Assembly (NCBI GenBank): GCA_050329935.1
Contig: JBHJOI010000079.1
Location: 1 to 64,000 of the forward strand
Source: CAYSFW01 sp050329935
GTDB lineage: Bacteria; Pseudomonadota; Gammaproteobacteria; UWMA-0217
Direction of reading: 5' to 3'
DNA length: 64,000 nucleotides
The notes under the pieces were generated by a model. That model was not told the DNA's origin, did no database searches, and was given only the letters and a program-made list of their open reading frames with translations. Position 1 is the stretch's first letter. Each line of letters starts with the position of its first letter. Below are positions 7,746 through 16,053 of this stretch, in pieces. Made by a program: the position numbers and the translations under genes.

Positions 7746-8666
7746 TTAGGTCTTTTCGGCCTGGGTTTGCCGGATCAATTCGGTGACACCCGCCACCGCG
7801 CCGGTAAGACCGCCTGCCTCCAACGGCATCAGCACCAGCTTGGAACTCGACGAGCGTCCAATTTCGTTGAGCGCCTCGACGTACTTGAGGCCAATAAAGT
7901 ATTGGATCGCCTGGATGTCGCCCGCCGCGATCGCCTCGGAGACCATCCGGGTTGCTTTCGCTTCCGCTTCGGCCTCGCGCTCGCGGGCCTCGGCATTGAG
8001 AAACGCGGCCTCACGCTCACCTTCCGCCCGCAGTACCGCGGCACGTTTTTCGCCCTCGGCGGCGAGAATTTCCGCTTCTCGTTTGCCGTTGGCCTCGGTG
8101 ACCTGAGCCCGGCGGCGTCGCTCGGCGGTCATCTGCAAATTCATCGCGTCCTGCAGTTCCGCGGACATTTTCAGATCGCGGATCTCGATGCGCACGATCT
8201 TGATCCCCCACGGATTGGTCGCCTCATCCACCACGCTTAGCAGTATCTCGTTGATTTTTTGCCGATTCGACAGCGTATCGTCGAGATCGAGCGAACCGAT
8301 GACCGAACGCAGGTTGGTCGTCGTGAGATTTACGATCGCCTCCTCGAGATGACGCACCTGATATGCTGCCCGCGCCGCGTCGTCGATGCGATAGAACACC
8401 ACCCCATCGGCGATCACCGCCGCGTTGTCCTTGGTGATGACCGTCTGCGCGGGCACATCCAGCACCTGTTCCATCACTGTCAGTCGGCGCCCGATGCGGT
8501 CGATGAACGGCACGATAAGCCGTAAACCGGAATCAAGCGTTTGGGTATAGCGCCCGAACCGTTCCACGGTCCAACGTTCGCCTTGAGGCACGGTCTTGAT
8601 CCCGGCAAAGATTAGCGCAACCGCGATGATCACGATGATCGAGGCAAAAAACAGGAACCCATCCAT
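7746..8666 (-). CDS. SPFH/Band 7 membrane protein (QmcA-like)
   Basis: A 306-residue stomatin-like scaffold. It has one N-terminal membrane anchor (FLFFASIIVIIAVALIFAGI), the SPFH domain (VPQGERWTVERFGRYTQTL to about residue 190), then a coiled-coil rich in Ala, Glu and Arg (about 190-255: EAEILAAEGEKRAAVLRAEG), and a conserved end, AIQYFIGLKYVEALNEIG. Such proteins oligomerise in lipid-raft-like domains and work with NfeD. The start at 8666 is set by AAAAGGAG; the frame extends to 8690. It is placed within the pterin-like locus, but I see no functional link. Confidence 0.95.
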   Translation of the reverse strand: MDGFLFFASIIVIIAVALIFAGIKTVPQGERWTVERFGRYTQTLDSGLRLIVPFIDRIGRRLTVMEQVLDVPAQTVITKDNAAVIADGVVFYRIDDAARAAYQVRHLEEAIVNLTTTNLRSVIGSLDLDDTLSNRQKINEILLSVVDEATNPWGIKIVRIEIRDLKMSAELQDAMNLQMTAERRRRAQVTEANGKREAEILAAEGEKRAAVLRAEGEREAAFLNAEAREREAEAEAKATRMVSEAIAAGDIQAIQYFIGLKYVEALNEIGRSSSSKLVLMPLEAGGLTGAVAGVTELIRQTQAEKT

Positions 8667-8797
8667 ATCGCACGTCTCCTTTTGAATCACGGGCCGAGTG
8701 TACCAGTCCGCAATCGCTGATTCGCCACAGCGGGTTCGATTTCACTCCGAAAATGGAGTCGTCGGACGGCCGCGCGGCACCATTCCACAACCCAGCG

Positions 8798-9802
8798 TCA
8801 GTCATAACGGATGCGGTGACAGATCTCGCCGGCGGCGGCGCCGCTCAATCGGGTCATGACGGTAGGCAGATCCTCGAATGCGCTTTCACCGGTGATCAAA
8901 CCGTCGAGTCGCGGCTCAGCCAGCAGACGCAGCGCAAGCTCAAGTCGCCGTCGATAGCTCCAGCGCGCGCGTTGCGAGGCTGCGATGCTGCCCACCTGGG
9001 ATGAACGCAGCGTCAGGCGACGGGCGTGAAACGCCTCACCCAGCGACAACGCGACACGCCGAGTGCCATACCAACTCAGCTCGATCACCCGCGCCTCGAA
9101 GCCGGCGATATGCAATGCGGTCTCGAGTCCGGCCGGATTGCCGCTCGTATGCAGCACGAGATCAGCATCATCACGGGCCTGTGCCGGCAGCGCGAAGCCA
9201 AGCCCCAAGCGCGCCGCCACCCTCGCCCGCGTCGGATCGATGTCAATCAGTTCCACCTCGCACCCCGGAATGGATCCCGCGAGCCACGCGACCAGACACC
9301 CGACCGCGCCGGCGCCGATCACCGCGATCCGATCGCCGGGCAACGGCGCGGCGTCCCATAGTCCGTTCAACGCTGTTTCGAGATTGGCGGCAAGCACCGC
9401 GCGCGCCGCCGGCACTTGCTCGGGCAACGGCACGACGTCGCCGGCCGGCACAACATACCGGGTCTGGTGCGGATGCAAACAAAACACCTCGCGGCCGAGC
9501 AGTGCCGTTGGCCCCTGCTCCACCACGCCGACATTGATGTAGCCGTACTTGACCGGTGCCGGGAACTCGCCTGCCTGGTGCGGACAACGCATCCGCGCAT
9601 ACTCACTCGGGGGCACCTCGCCATGCAGGACCAGGGTTTCGGTGCCACGGCTGATACCGGAGTATCGCGTTCGCACCAACACATCGTCCGCGCCAGGCGC
9701 TCGCAAACGCTCGTCGCGCAGTTCGGCCTGGCCGGGCGCGGTCACCCAGTAAGCCCGGGCGTGGAAGGCGGGGTTGGATGCAACATCGCCGCGTATGGGC
9801 AT
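8798..9802 (-). CDS. Medium-chain dehydrogenase (zinc-type alcohol dehydrogenase family)
   Basis: A 334-residue MDR oxidoreductase. It has an N-terminal GroES-like domain (YSGISRGTETLVLHGEVP) and a Rossmann domain with the nucleotide loop GDRIAVIGAGAVGCLVAWLAG followed by the acidic strand end VELIDID. The catalytic-zinc Cys of classical enzymes (GICGxD region) is replaced by SRGTE, and the four structural-zinc cysteines are absent. In this it resembles the BchC branch. NAD(P)-linked oxidation or reduction of a side chain is likely. It is the most upstream minus-strand gene of the pterin-like locus, separated from the PTPS-like gene by the SPFH-NfeD pair. Confidence 0.85.
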   Translation of the reverse strand: MPIRGDVASNPAFHARAYWVTAPGQAELRDERLRAPGADDVLVRTRYSGISRGTETLVLHGEVPPSEYARMRCPHQAGEFPAPVKYGYINVGVVEQGPTALLGREVFCLHPHQTRYVVPAGDVVPLPEQVPAARAVLAANLETALNGLWDAAPLPGDRIAVIGAGAVGCLVAWLAGSIPGCEVELIDIDPTRARVAARLGLGFALPAQARDDADLVLHTSGNPAGLETALHIAGFEARVIELSWYGTRRVALSLGEAFHARRLTLRSSQVGSIAASQRARWSYRRRLELALRLLAEPRLDGLITGESAFEDLPTVMTRLSGAAAGEICHRIRYD

Positions 9803-9961
9803 GAATGAGGTTCGCTACTGATGGTTTCGGTTAAAAAGCAAGGCTCGCCGGGGCGCGGGAAGCCGCAAAGCGTCAGGTCACCGCGACCCGATTGATCATC
9901 GCGATCTCGGCGCTCTGCGCTTGCCTGGATTATCATCCGCGATGATGCATTCCGCCACGCC

Positions 9962-10702
9962 ATGCGACTGACCACACCAACCGCCCTGGACCCGCTGCGT
10001 CGCTCGGCCGCCGGGCAGGTCGCCGGCGCGCTGATCGCGCTCGGACTCGTGACCACGGAAATCACGGCGCGCCTCGGGCTAGGGTTCGCTTATCCGCTGA
10101 AAAGTCTTGTGGTATTCCTGATCATGGTTGGGTTACTTTCTCCGCTCCTCTCGCTGCACCGGCCTCACGCTCGGTTCGGACCGGCCAATACGGTCACCCT
10201 GCTACGACTCGGTCTAACCGCATCGCTCGCCGGCTTGGTCGGCGCACCGACGTCCACTCTAGGCTGGTGGATCGTCGGCAGCGCGCTGGTTGTGGTTACG
10301 CTCGACGGCGTGGACGGCTGGCTCGCGCGCCGCTATCGAACCGAGAGCGCGTTTGGCGCCCGTTTCGACATGGAAACCGACGCGTTGCTGATTCTGGTGC
10401 TAGCGATGCTCGCCTGGCAGTTGGACAAGGCGGGACCGTGGATACTGCTTGCCGGTGTGCTGCGCTATGCCTTTGTCGGCGCCGGTCACTGGTGGGCATG
10501 GATACACCGGCCCTTGCCGTGCAGCTTTCGCCGCAAGACGGCCTGCGTGCTTCAAATCGCAACCTTGATCGCGTGCCTCACGCCGCTGCTGCATACCCCG
10601 AGCAGCGCGTGGGTTGCCGGCGTCGGTCTAGTGTTCCTGTGCTACTCTTTTTGGGTCGATTTGCGCTGGCTCAAGCGCAATGCCAACCGCATCGAGGACT
10701 GA
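9962..10702 (+). CDS. CDP-alcohol phosphatidyltransferase family membrane enzyme
   Basis: A 246-residue inner-membrane enzyme with about six hydrophobic helices. The complete D-x2-D-G-x2-A-R-x8-G-x3-D-x3-D signature is visible starting at DGVDGWLARRYR and ending FDMETD. This is the metal- and CDP-binding site used to transfer a CDP-linked head group or diacylglycerol phosphate to an alcohol. The acceptor alcohol is not predictable. It is divergent from the MDR gene (160 bases) and followed after 3 bases by the yceI gene, so the two are probably co-transcribed. Confidence 0.9.
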   Translation: MRLTTPTALDPLRRSAAGQVAGALIALGLVTTEITARLGLGFAYPLKSLVVFLIMVGLLSPLLSLHRPHARFGPANTVTLLRLGLTASLAGLVGAPTSTLGWWIVGSALVVVTLDGVDGWLARRYRTESAFGARFDMETDALLILVLAMLAWQLDKAGPWILLAGVLRYAFVGAGHWWAWIHRPLPCSFRRKTACVLQIATLIACLTPLLHTPSSAWVAGVGLVFLCYSFWVDLRWLKRNANRIED

Positions 10703-10705
10703 ACC

Positions 10706-11323
10706 ATGCACACTTCGTCCCGTTTTCGTCATTTCCGTTCGCGAATCGTCGCCCTGCTCGGCATCGGACTGCTGCTCGCGGCCGGTTCATCCGCGCAGGC
10801 CGCCGCGGCCACTTACGAACTCGATCCCGAACATCTGAGCATCGGCTTTCTGGTCGATCATGTTGGCTACGCGAAGGTACTCGGCATGTTTCGCGATGCC
10901 CGCGGCAGCTACGCCTTCGACGAGACGACCGGGGCACTTTCCGATGTCCGTATCGTGATCGACAGCGCGAGTGCCTTCACCAATCACAAGAAACGCGATG
11001 AACATCTCCGTGGCGCGGATTTCCTGAACAGCGCCGAGTTCCCCGAGCTGGTGTTCACCGCGTCGACCGCGAAGCGTAGCGGCGAGCGCGATTTCGTCAT
11101 CGACGGTGAGCTCACGGTGCTGGGTCGCACCCAACCCGTCACGCTCAACGCCACCTGGAACAAAAGCGCGGAATACCCGTTCGGCCCCAAGGCCTACGCG
11201 ATGGGCGTGTCGGCTCGCGGCAGTTTCAAGCGCAGCGCCTACGGCATGAACTACGCGGTCGAGAACGGCTGGGTCGGCGACGAAGTCGAGCTGATCATCG
11301 AGTTCGAAGCGCGACGCAAGTAA
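10706..11323 (+). CDS. YceI family periplasmic lipid-binding protein
   Basis: A 205-residue secreted lipocalin-like protein. The signal peptide is residues 1 to about 33 (IVALLGIGLLLAAGSSAQA then AAATYELD). The YceI barrel follows: HLSIGFLVDHVGYAKVLGMF, then DEHLRGADFLNSAEFPEL, ending VELIIEFEARRK. Family members bind isoprenoid or amide lipids in the periplasm. Only 3 bases separate it from the CDP-alcohol transferase, which suggests handling of the same lipid, though that is inference. Confidence 0.95.
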   Translation: MHTSSRFRHFRSRIVALLGIGLLLAAGSSAQAAAATYELDPEHLSIGFLVDHVGYAKVLGMFRDARGSYAFDETTGALSDVRIVIDSASAFTNHKKRDEHLRGADFLNSAEFPELVFTASTAKRSGERDFVIDGELTVLGRTQPVTLNATWNKSAEYPFGPKAYAMGVSARGSFKRSAYGMNYAVENGWVGDEVELIIEFEARRK

Positions 11324-11498
11324 TCTCGCGGGTTCACCGTTGCACGGTCCGGAACAGCCGATCCGCATGCCGCCGAGTTCGGTGCGCGCACGCGGCATGA
11401 AAGGTGTGCCTCGCCACCGATCGCACACGTCGGCCTCCGGTGGGCCGATCGCTCGGAGCCGGTCCGCCGTGTTCGTCGCGCTGTCGCGAGTGGTCTGA

Positions 11499-13199
11499 GT
11501 GGCGCCCGAGCACAACCCGGCCACGTGGGCCAAGCCTACAATATCCGCGATTCGTCACCAGCGACCGAAGTTAACACTGTTATGGCGCTTGCTGGTCGCG
11601 GGCCTGGCGTTGCTGTTGCTGAATCACGCGCTGGTGTTTCGCAACGTCTGGCCGACGCCCTGGATCGCACCGGGCACGGCGTTTACCGTCGAACTCGGCA
11701 TCGCCTTGCTGGTCGCGACCTGGCTGACACGTCGCCAACGGCGATTGTCCGGCCCGGCCTTGCGCGGGTTCGCACTGGTTTATACCGCCCTGATCGTCGG
11801 CCGCTACGCGATGGTCACCGCGCCGGCGCTCTATGGCAGGCCGATCGATCTGTATTGGGACACCCGCCACCTGCCGAACGTGCTGGCAATGTTGGCGACG
11901 GCCGCGCCGCCGTGGCTGACGCTCATCGCCGTGGCGATTCCGGTCGCGGTGCTCACGTTGGTCTACCTCGCGACACAGCTCGCCTGGCGTCACCTTGGCG
12001 CGACGCTGGCTGAGCCCTCAACGCGACCGGCGATCGCGATGTGTGGTCTGTTGCTGGTGGGCTGGTTCGGCGCCGGCCAGTTTCACCCCGCCCTTGCGAC
12101 CGAGCGCTGGTTCGCCGACCGTATTGGACCGTTGTACGCACGTCAGGTCAGTCTCCTTGCCGGAACCTGGTCCGGACTCGCCGCCGCCCGAGGTCTACCC
12201 GAAGCGCCACGGTTGACATCGAACCTGGCGCGGCTCGAAGGCGCCGATGTCGTGCTGATGTTTCTCGAATCCTATGGCGCCACCGCCTACGAGAATCCGC
12301 ACCATGCCGAGGCGCTCAGTGACGCGCGAGCGACGCTCAAAGCCGCGATTGACGGGACCGGACATACCGTGGTCAGCGCACGCATCCGCTCGACCACCTT
12401 TGGCGGCGGCTCCTGGCTTGCCCACGCGAGCTGGCTCGGCGCGACCCCGATCACCAGCGCGGAAACTCATGCCATCCTGCTGAAGACACAACGACCGTCG
12501 TGGCCCCGCCTGTTCGCCGCGCGGGGTTACGCTACGTTCGGCTTGATGCCCGGCACCCGTGGCCCGTGGCCGGAAGGCCGCTTCTACGGCTTCGACCAGA
12601 TCCACGACGCGCAACGACTCGACTACCAGGGGCCGGAGTTTGGCTGGTGGCGTATTCCCGACCAATACAGCTGGGTGCGCTTCGCGACCGAGGTCTTGCA
12701 CGTCGATCGCAGCCAACCGGCGTTGGTCTTTTTTCCGACCATCACCAGCCACATGCCTTTCAAGCCGACGCCACCGTTACAACCGGATTGGCAGCGTTTG
12801 CTCGGCCCCGAACCGTTCGATCCCAATAGCGTCACCGCTGCCCTGGCGGAGCCCGCGGACTGGCGCGACCTCGGCCCGGCCTATACCGACTCGATCGCCT
12901 ACAGCATGCGCGTGCTCACCGACGAGCTTGAACGTCCGCGTGCCCGCGAGCGGGTAATACTTCTGCTCGGTGACCATCAGCCACCCGCCGCGGTCAGCGG
13001 CGACGGCGCGACCTGGGACGTTCCGCTTCATGTCATCGCGCGCCAACCCGAACTGATCGACGCACTGTTGAAGGCGGGATTCGAACCTGGATTGGGCCTT
13101 CCGGACACTCTGCTCGCGCCGATTCATGAAGCCAGCCTGTTGCTCCTGGATGCCTTTCACGACCCCGCGCATCGACCCGTCGGCGAGCATCCCGATTAG
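11499..13199 (+). CDS. Membrane-anchored sulfatase/LTA-synthase-fold protein
   Basis: A 566-residue protein. Four to five N-terminal transmembrane helices (about residues 27-190) are followed by a periplasmic alkaline-phosphatase-superfamily domain. DVVLMFLESYGATAY and the metal-site Thr/Ser region STTFGGGSWLAHASWL are present. Later come PALVFFPTITSHMPF and ILLLGDHQPP, the metal-binding Asp-His. This architecture transfers phosphoglycerol or phosphoethanolamine, or cleaves sulfate esters, at the outer face of the inner membrane. It reads from a GTG at 11499, in line with the CDP-alcohol transferase and yceI genes, with a 175-base gap. The substrate is unknown; a cell-envelope glycolipid is plausible. 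Confidence 0.85.
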   Translation: MAPEHNPATWAKPTISAIRHQRPKLTLLWRLLVAGLALLLLNHALVFRNVWPTPWIAPGTAFTVELGIALLVATWLTRRQRRLSGPALRGFALVYTALIVGRYAMVTAPALYGRPIDLYWDTRHLPNVLAMLATAAPPWLTLIAVAIPVAVLTLVYLATQLAWRHLGATLAEPSTRPAIAMCGLLLVGWFGAGQFHPALATERWFADRIGPLYARQVSLLAGTWSGLAAARGLPEAPRLTSNLARLEGADVVLMFLESYGATAYENPHHAEALSDARATLKAAIDGTGHTVVSARIRSTTFGGGSWLAHASWLGATPITSAETHAILLKTQRPSWPRLFAARGYATFGLMPGTRGPWPEGRFYGFDQIHDAQRLDYQGPEFGWWRIPDQYSWVRFATEVLHVDRSQPALVFFPTITSHMPFKPTPPLQPDWQRLLGPEPFDPNSVTAALAEPADWRDLGPAYTDSIAYSMRVLTDELERPRARERVILLLGDHQPPAAVSGDGATWDVPLHVIARQPELIDALLKAGFEPGLGLPDTLLAPIHEASLLLLDAFHDPAHRPVGEHPD

Positions 13200-13252
13200 G
13201 TCCGGCAATATGATTGCCGCGCCGCGAGCGCGCTTGTGATGAAGCGTGGCGC

Positions 13253-13274
13253 TTGAGCCCATCGCGTGGCTCAA
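13253..13274. terminator. Hairpin between convergent genes
   Basis: TTGAGCC (13253-13259) and GGCTCAA (13268-13274) are perfect complements around an eight-base loop. It lies between the convergent sulfatase-fold and FkbM genes, so it may end transcription in both directions. There is no clear T-run. Confidence 0.4.
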
Positions 13275-13299
13275 TCGACTGTGGAGACTAACAACGACG

Positions 13300-14061
13300 C
13301 TACGAGTCCTTCAACGCATCGGCACGCACGGCGATCACGTCGCCGGAACGCGGCGCGTGGTCGAGGGTGCGCAACCGGTCGATCATCGTCTCGGCGTCCA
13401 CCCAGTCGCGCTCGCACAGGCGATAGGTTTCACCCTCGGACCGATTGAAACGATACTGACCCAGTTCGGCCAGGCGTTCGACGCAAGCGATCGCGAGATC
13501 GACCGCGGCAGGTATGTACTCGAACGCCACCGCACGCGGCGGGCGTCCGAGTCCCGCCAACACCTCGCGTTCAAACCCCTCGACGTCGATCTTGACATAC
13601 GCTGGCTCCCCGAAACGGGCGATCAGCGCGTCGAGGGTTGTCACCGCGACTTCGGGTCCGGGTTCCCAACGCACACCGGCAAAGGCGTCACTGGCGCCAA
13701 CGCGTGCGATCCATGCCGTCGCCAGGGTACTGACCGTCGGCGTTCGCGGGCTGACGCGCAGAACCGCCCAACCCGCCTTGGCACCGACCGCTTGTTCGAG
13801 CAGGACAAACTGCTTGTCCCCCCGAAACAGCCAGCGTAGCCAGCGCGCGAATGCCGGTTGCGGCTCAACCGCGACCACCGTGGCGCCCAGCCGGCGCCAG
13901 CAACGCGCATGATTGCCAACGTGCGCGCCGAGGTCGAAACAAAGGTCCCCGACACCGATCCAGGGCGCATAAAAGCGACGCAAGCGTCGCGCGCGACCCG
14001 GAATGGCCAGATAGATAGCCAGCGAACGTAGCAGACCCGGCCAGTGGCTAGCGCTCGCCAC
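13300..14061 (-). CDS. FkbM family methyltransferase
   Basis: A SAM-dependent O-methyltransferase of about 253 residues in the FkbM family, often acting on sugars or glycolipids. The SAM site is GDLCFDLGAHVGNHARCW, followed by VVAVEPQPAF. The family motif VKIDVEGFEREVLAGL is intact. The frame is open to 14232, but the stretch upstream of 14061 overlaps the neighbouring DUF2237 gene. The GTG at 14061 follows a GGCGGA, so that start is preferred with moderate certainty. It is downstream of the DUF2237 gene in the same direction. Confidence 0.88.
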   Translation of the reverse strand: MASASHWPGLLRSLAIYLAIPGRARRLRRFYAPWIGVGDLCFDLGAHVGNHARCWRRLGATVVAVEPQPAFARWLRWLFRGDKQFVLLEQAVGAKAGWAVLRVSPRTPTVSTLATAWIARVGASDAFAGVRWEPGPEVAVTTLDALIARFGEPAYVKIDVEGFEREVLAGLGRPPRAVAFEYIPAAVDLAIACVERLAELGQYRFNRSEGETYRLCERDWVDAETMIDRLRTLDHAPRSGDVIAVRADALKDS

Positions 14062-14090
14062 GCGATCCGCCCGGTCCGCGCGCGCCGTGT

Positions 14091-14462
14091 TCAGGAGAGA
14101 TCGAGCGCATGGCGTTTGAGCGCGTCCAGGGGCACGAGCTCGAGCGCCCGGGCATGCGTCGCGCGTAGCCGCACGCGGGGGGCCTTGCCTTGCTCGAACG
14201 CCTCCTTCCACCGCGCCGCGCACAGGCACCACGAATCGCCGGGTTGTAACCCCGGAAATCCGAATGCCGGCACGGCGGTGATCAAGTCATTGCCACGCGC
14301 GCGACTGAATTCCAGGAACTCAGCGGTCATCGCGGCACACACGGTGTGCGAACCGAAGTCCCTAGGCGCGGTCTCACAACTGCCGCTACGCGTCCAACCG
14401 GTCAGCGGCGAGGTGGAACACGCTTCGAGCGGTTCGCCAAGTACGTTAAGATTTTCGCTCAT
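14091..14462 (-). CDS. DUF2237 family protein
   Basis: A 123-residue protein. It matches the DUF2237 pattern as I know it: an N-terminal NVLGEPLEACSTSPLTGWTR, then CETAPRDFGSHTVCAAMTAEFLEFS and PGDSWCLCAARWKEA. The conserved cysteines (about 15, 29, 42, 79 and 81) could bind metal or form a redox site. The biochemical function is unknown. The ATG at 14462 gives the family's usual start; the longer frame to 14861 is not needed. It is probably co-transcribed with the FkbM gene. Confidence 0.9.
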   Translation of the reverse strand: MSENLNVLGEPLEACSTSPLTGWTRSGSCETAPRDFGSHTVCAAMTAEFLEFSRARGNDLITAVPAFGFPGLQPGDSWCLCAARWKEAFEQGKAPRVRLRATHARALELVPLDALKRHALDLS

Positions 14463-14691
14463 CGAATGCTGATCCGGTTGGAATTTCGGACCGGCGATGA
14501 CAGATGCGCATCGTGTCCACGCCGGGGTTTCAGGCATACTGCGGATGCGGAGAGCGGCGTGCAACTTTCTCTCGGTCCTGGTGGGCGATTCGGTGAGGAT
14601 TCGCGCCCGGTCAACGCAGCGATGGACGCAGACCGCCTTTACGGCTAAAAGCAATCTTCCGAAACGAGTCCGACACGGCGTGCCAAATCCG

Positions 14692-15501
14692 ATGCCTTCA
14701 TCCCACGAATCGACCTCGCAGCCACTCTCCCCCGCTACCATCCGCAGGGTTACGCTGCTGCGACCGTTGCATTGGCTTCGTCTCGGCTGGCAAGACATGT
14801 GGCAGATCGGCTGGCCCAGCATTCTGCACGGCGTTCTGCTCGCAGCGTTCGGACTCTGCATCGTCTCGGTCGCCGCGGTGCTCTGGTACTTGCTTCCGGG
14901 CGCGATCTCCGGATTCCTCCTGATCGGCCCGATCCTCGCGACCGGACTCTATGTGCTCAGCCAGAAGCGCGAACGGGGCGAGCGAGCGACCTGGCAACAC
15001 GTCATCGCGGCGTGGCGCTGCGGCGCGTGCAATCTGGTCGGGCTGGGTCTGGTACTGGCGCTGGTCGCCACGCTGTGGGTGCTCGTTTCCGCGGTGCTGA
15101 TCGCACTGTTTCTGCAAGATTCGATCAACGGATTCGACGACTTCCTGCGCCACGTCGTGCTCTCCGAGGGCTCGAATCTGTTTCCGATCTGGGCCGCGAT
15201 GGGTGGCGTCGTCGCCGCGCTCGTATTCGCGGCAACCGTGGTCTCGGCGCCCATGCTGCTGGACCGCGACACCGGGCTACTCTGCGCGGTGGCCACCAGT
15301 TTCAACGCGGTGGCCGAAAACCCCGCGCCGATGATTGTCTGGGCCGGTCTGATCATGTTGGCCACCCTGTTTGGTCTCGCAACCCTGATGCTAGGGTTCA
15401 TTCTGGTTGTTCCCATCATCGGACACGGGACCTGGCATGCCTACCGCGATCTGGTGGACGCGACGGTTTTGCCCCCGCGCGTCGGTGTCACGACCCCCTA
15501 A
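14692..15501 (+). CDS. DUF2189 family membrane protein
   Basis: A roughly 269-residue integral membrane protein with about six helices. After a short Ser/Pro-rich N-terminus comes GWQDMWQIGWPSILHGVLLA, then a glycine-rich loop, LLIGPILATGLYVLSQKRERGE, which is typical of DUF2189. It ends LVVPIIGHGTWHAYRDLVDA. Function unknown. ATG 14692 and GTG 14680 are both possible starts and neither has a good Shine-Dalgarno. It is followed after 20 bases by a DUF2788 gene. Confidence 0.88.
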   Translation: MPSSHESTSQPLSPATIRRVTLLRPLHWLRLGWQDMWQIGWPSILHGVLLAAFGLCIVSVAAVLWYLLPGAISGFLLIGPILATGLYVLSQKRERGERATWQHVIAAWRCGACNLVGLGLVLALVATLWVLVSAVLIALFLQDSINGFDDFLRHVVLSEGSNLFPIWAAMGGVVAALVFAATVVSAPMLLDRDTGLLCAVATSFNAVAENPAPMIVWAGLIMLATLFGLATLMLGFILVVPIIGHGTWHAYRDLVDATVLPPRVGVTTP

Positions 15502-15521
15502 CTCGATAACAATCAACAGCG

Positions 15522-15731
15522 ATGTTTGGCCTTACCGAAGAACAAATCGCCGAGTTCGGTCTAACCTATGGTTTGGGCGGGTTCATCCTTTTGATGTTGT
15601 ACATCATCTGGGACCTCGCGAAACAATCCAAGGCCGGAAAGTTCGGCACCTTTGTCCTGTTTTTCGTACTCGCGTTCGGCATTCTCGGGTTTCTCGCGAA
15701 GAACGTGATTCAATGGCTGATGGGGCTATGA
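15522..15731 (+). CDS. DUF2788 family small membrane protein
   Basis: A 69-residue protein with two transmembrane helices. It begins MFGLTEEQIAEFGLTYGLG and contains IIWDLAKQSKAGKFGTFVLF, an almost word-for-word DUF2788 pattern. It is 20 bases downstream of the DUF2189 gene, so the two probably form an operon. Function unknown. Confidence 0.93.
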   Translation: MFGLTEEQIAEFGLTYGLGGFILLMLYIIWDLAKQSKAGKFGTFVLFFVLAFGILGFLAKNVIQWLMGL

Positions 15732-15845
15732 CCGCGATGGGGTTCATCGCATCGGCGCCTCGTCCTGGGGCATCCGGCGCGGAAACGTGATCCCGGAGCC
15801 TGTCGCACTCGATCGATTCCATCGAACGACACAAATCCACAACCC

Positions 15846-16017
15846 ATGCACATCAGACGCCTTGCGCTCATCGGCTACCTCTCCGCCGTGCAACTCGCAC
15901 TCGCGGCCGTCGTTGCGAAATCGGACGCATTACCGCGAATACAACGTGCAATCGGAAGATGACGCGATATGGATCAACGACCTGCGCGCGTCGCTCGATC
16001 CACTGACCGGTGGCTGA
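15846..16017 (+). pseudogene. Possible frameshifted small exported protein
   Basis: The ATG at 15846 opens a 38-codon frame. It starts like a signal peptide (MHIRRLALIGYLSAVQLALA) and then runs into a stop. A different frame over 15920-16017 reads REYNVQSEDDAIWINDLRAS and ends LDPLTGG. Joined by a one-base shift near 15910, these would make a secreted protein of about 57 residues. I recognise no family. It may be a decayed gene or chance. The rest of 15732-16053 shows nothing. Confidence 0.25.
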
Positions 16018-16053
16018 ACGTACCACCCCCGCGCGATCCGCCTAGGCCCAATC

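Noticed and set aside
11324..11498. Another repeat copy after yceI (GGGTTCACCG near 11331)
   Set aside because: Only a ten-base resemblance to the core; no arms, inner hairpin or tail.
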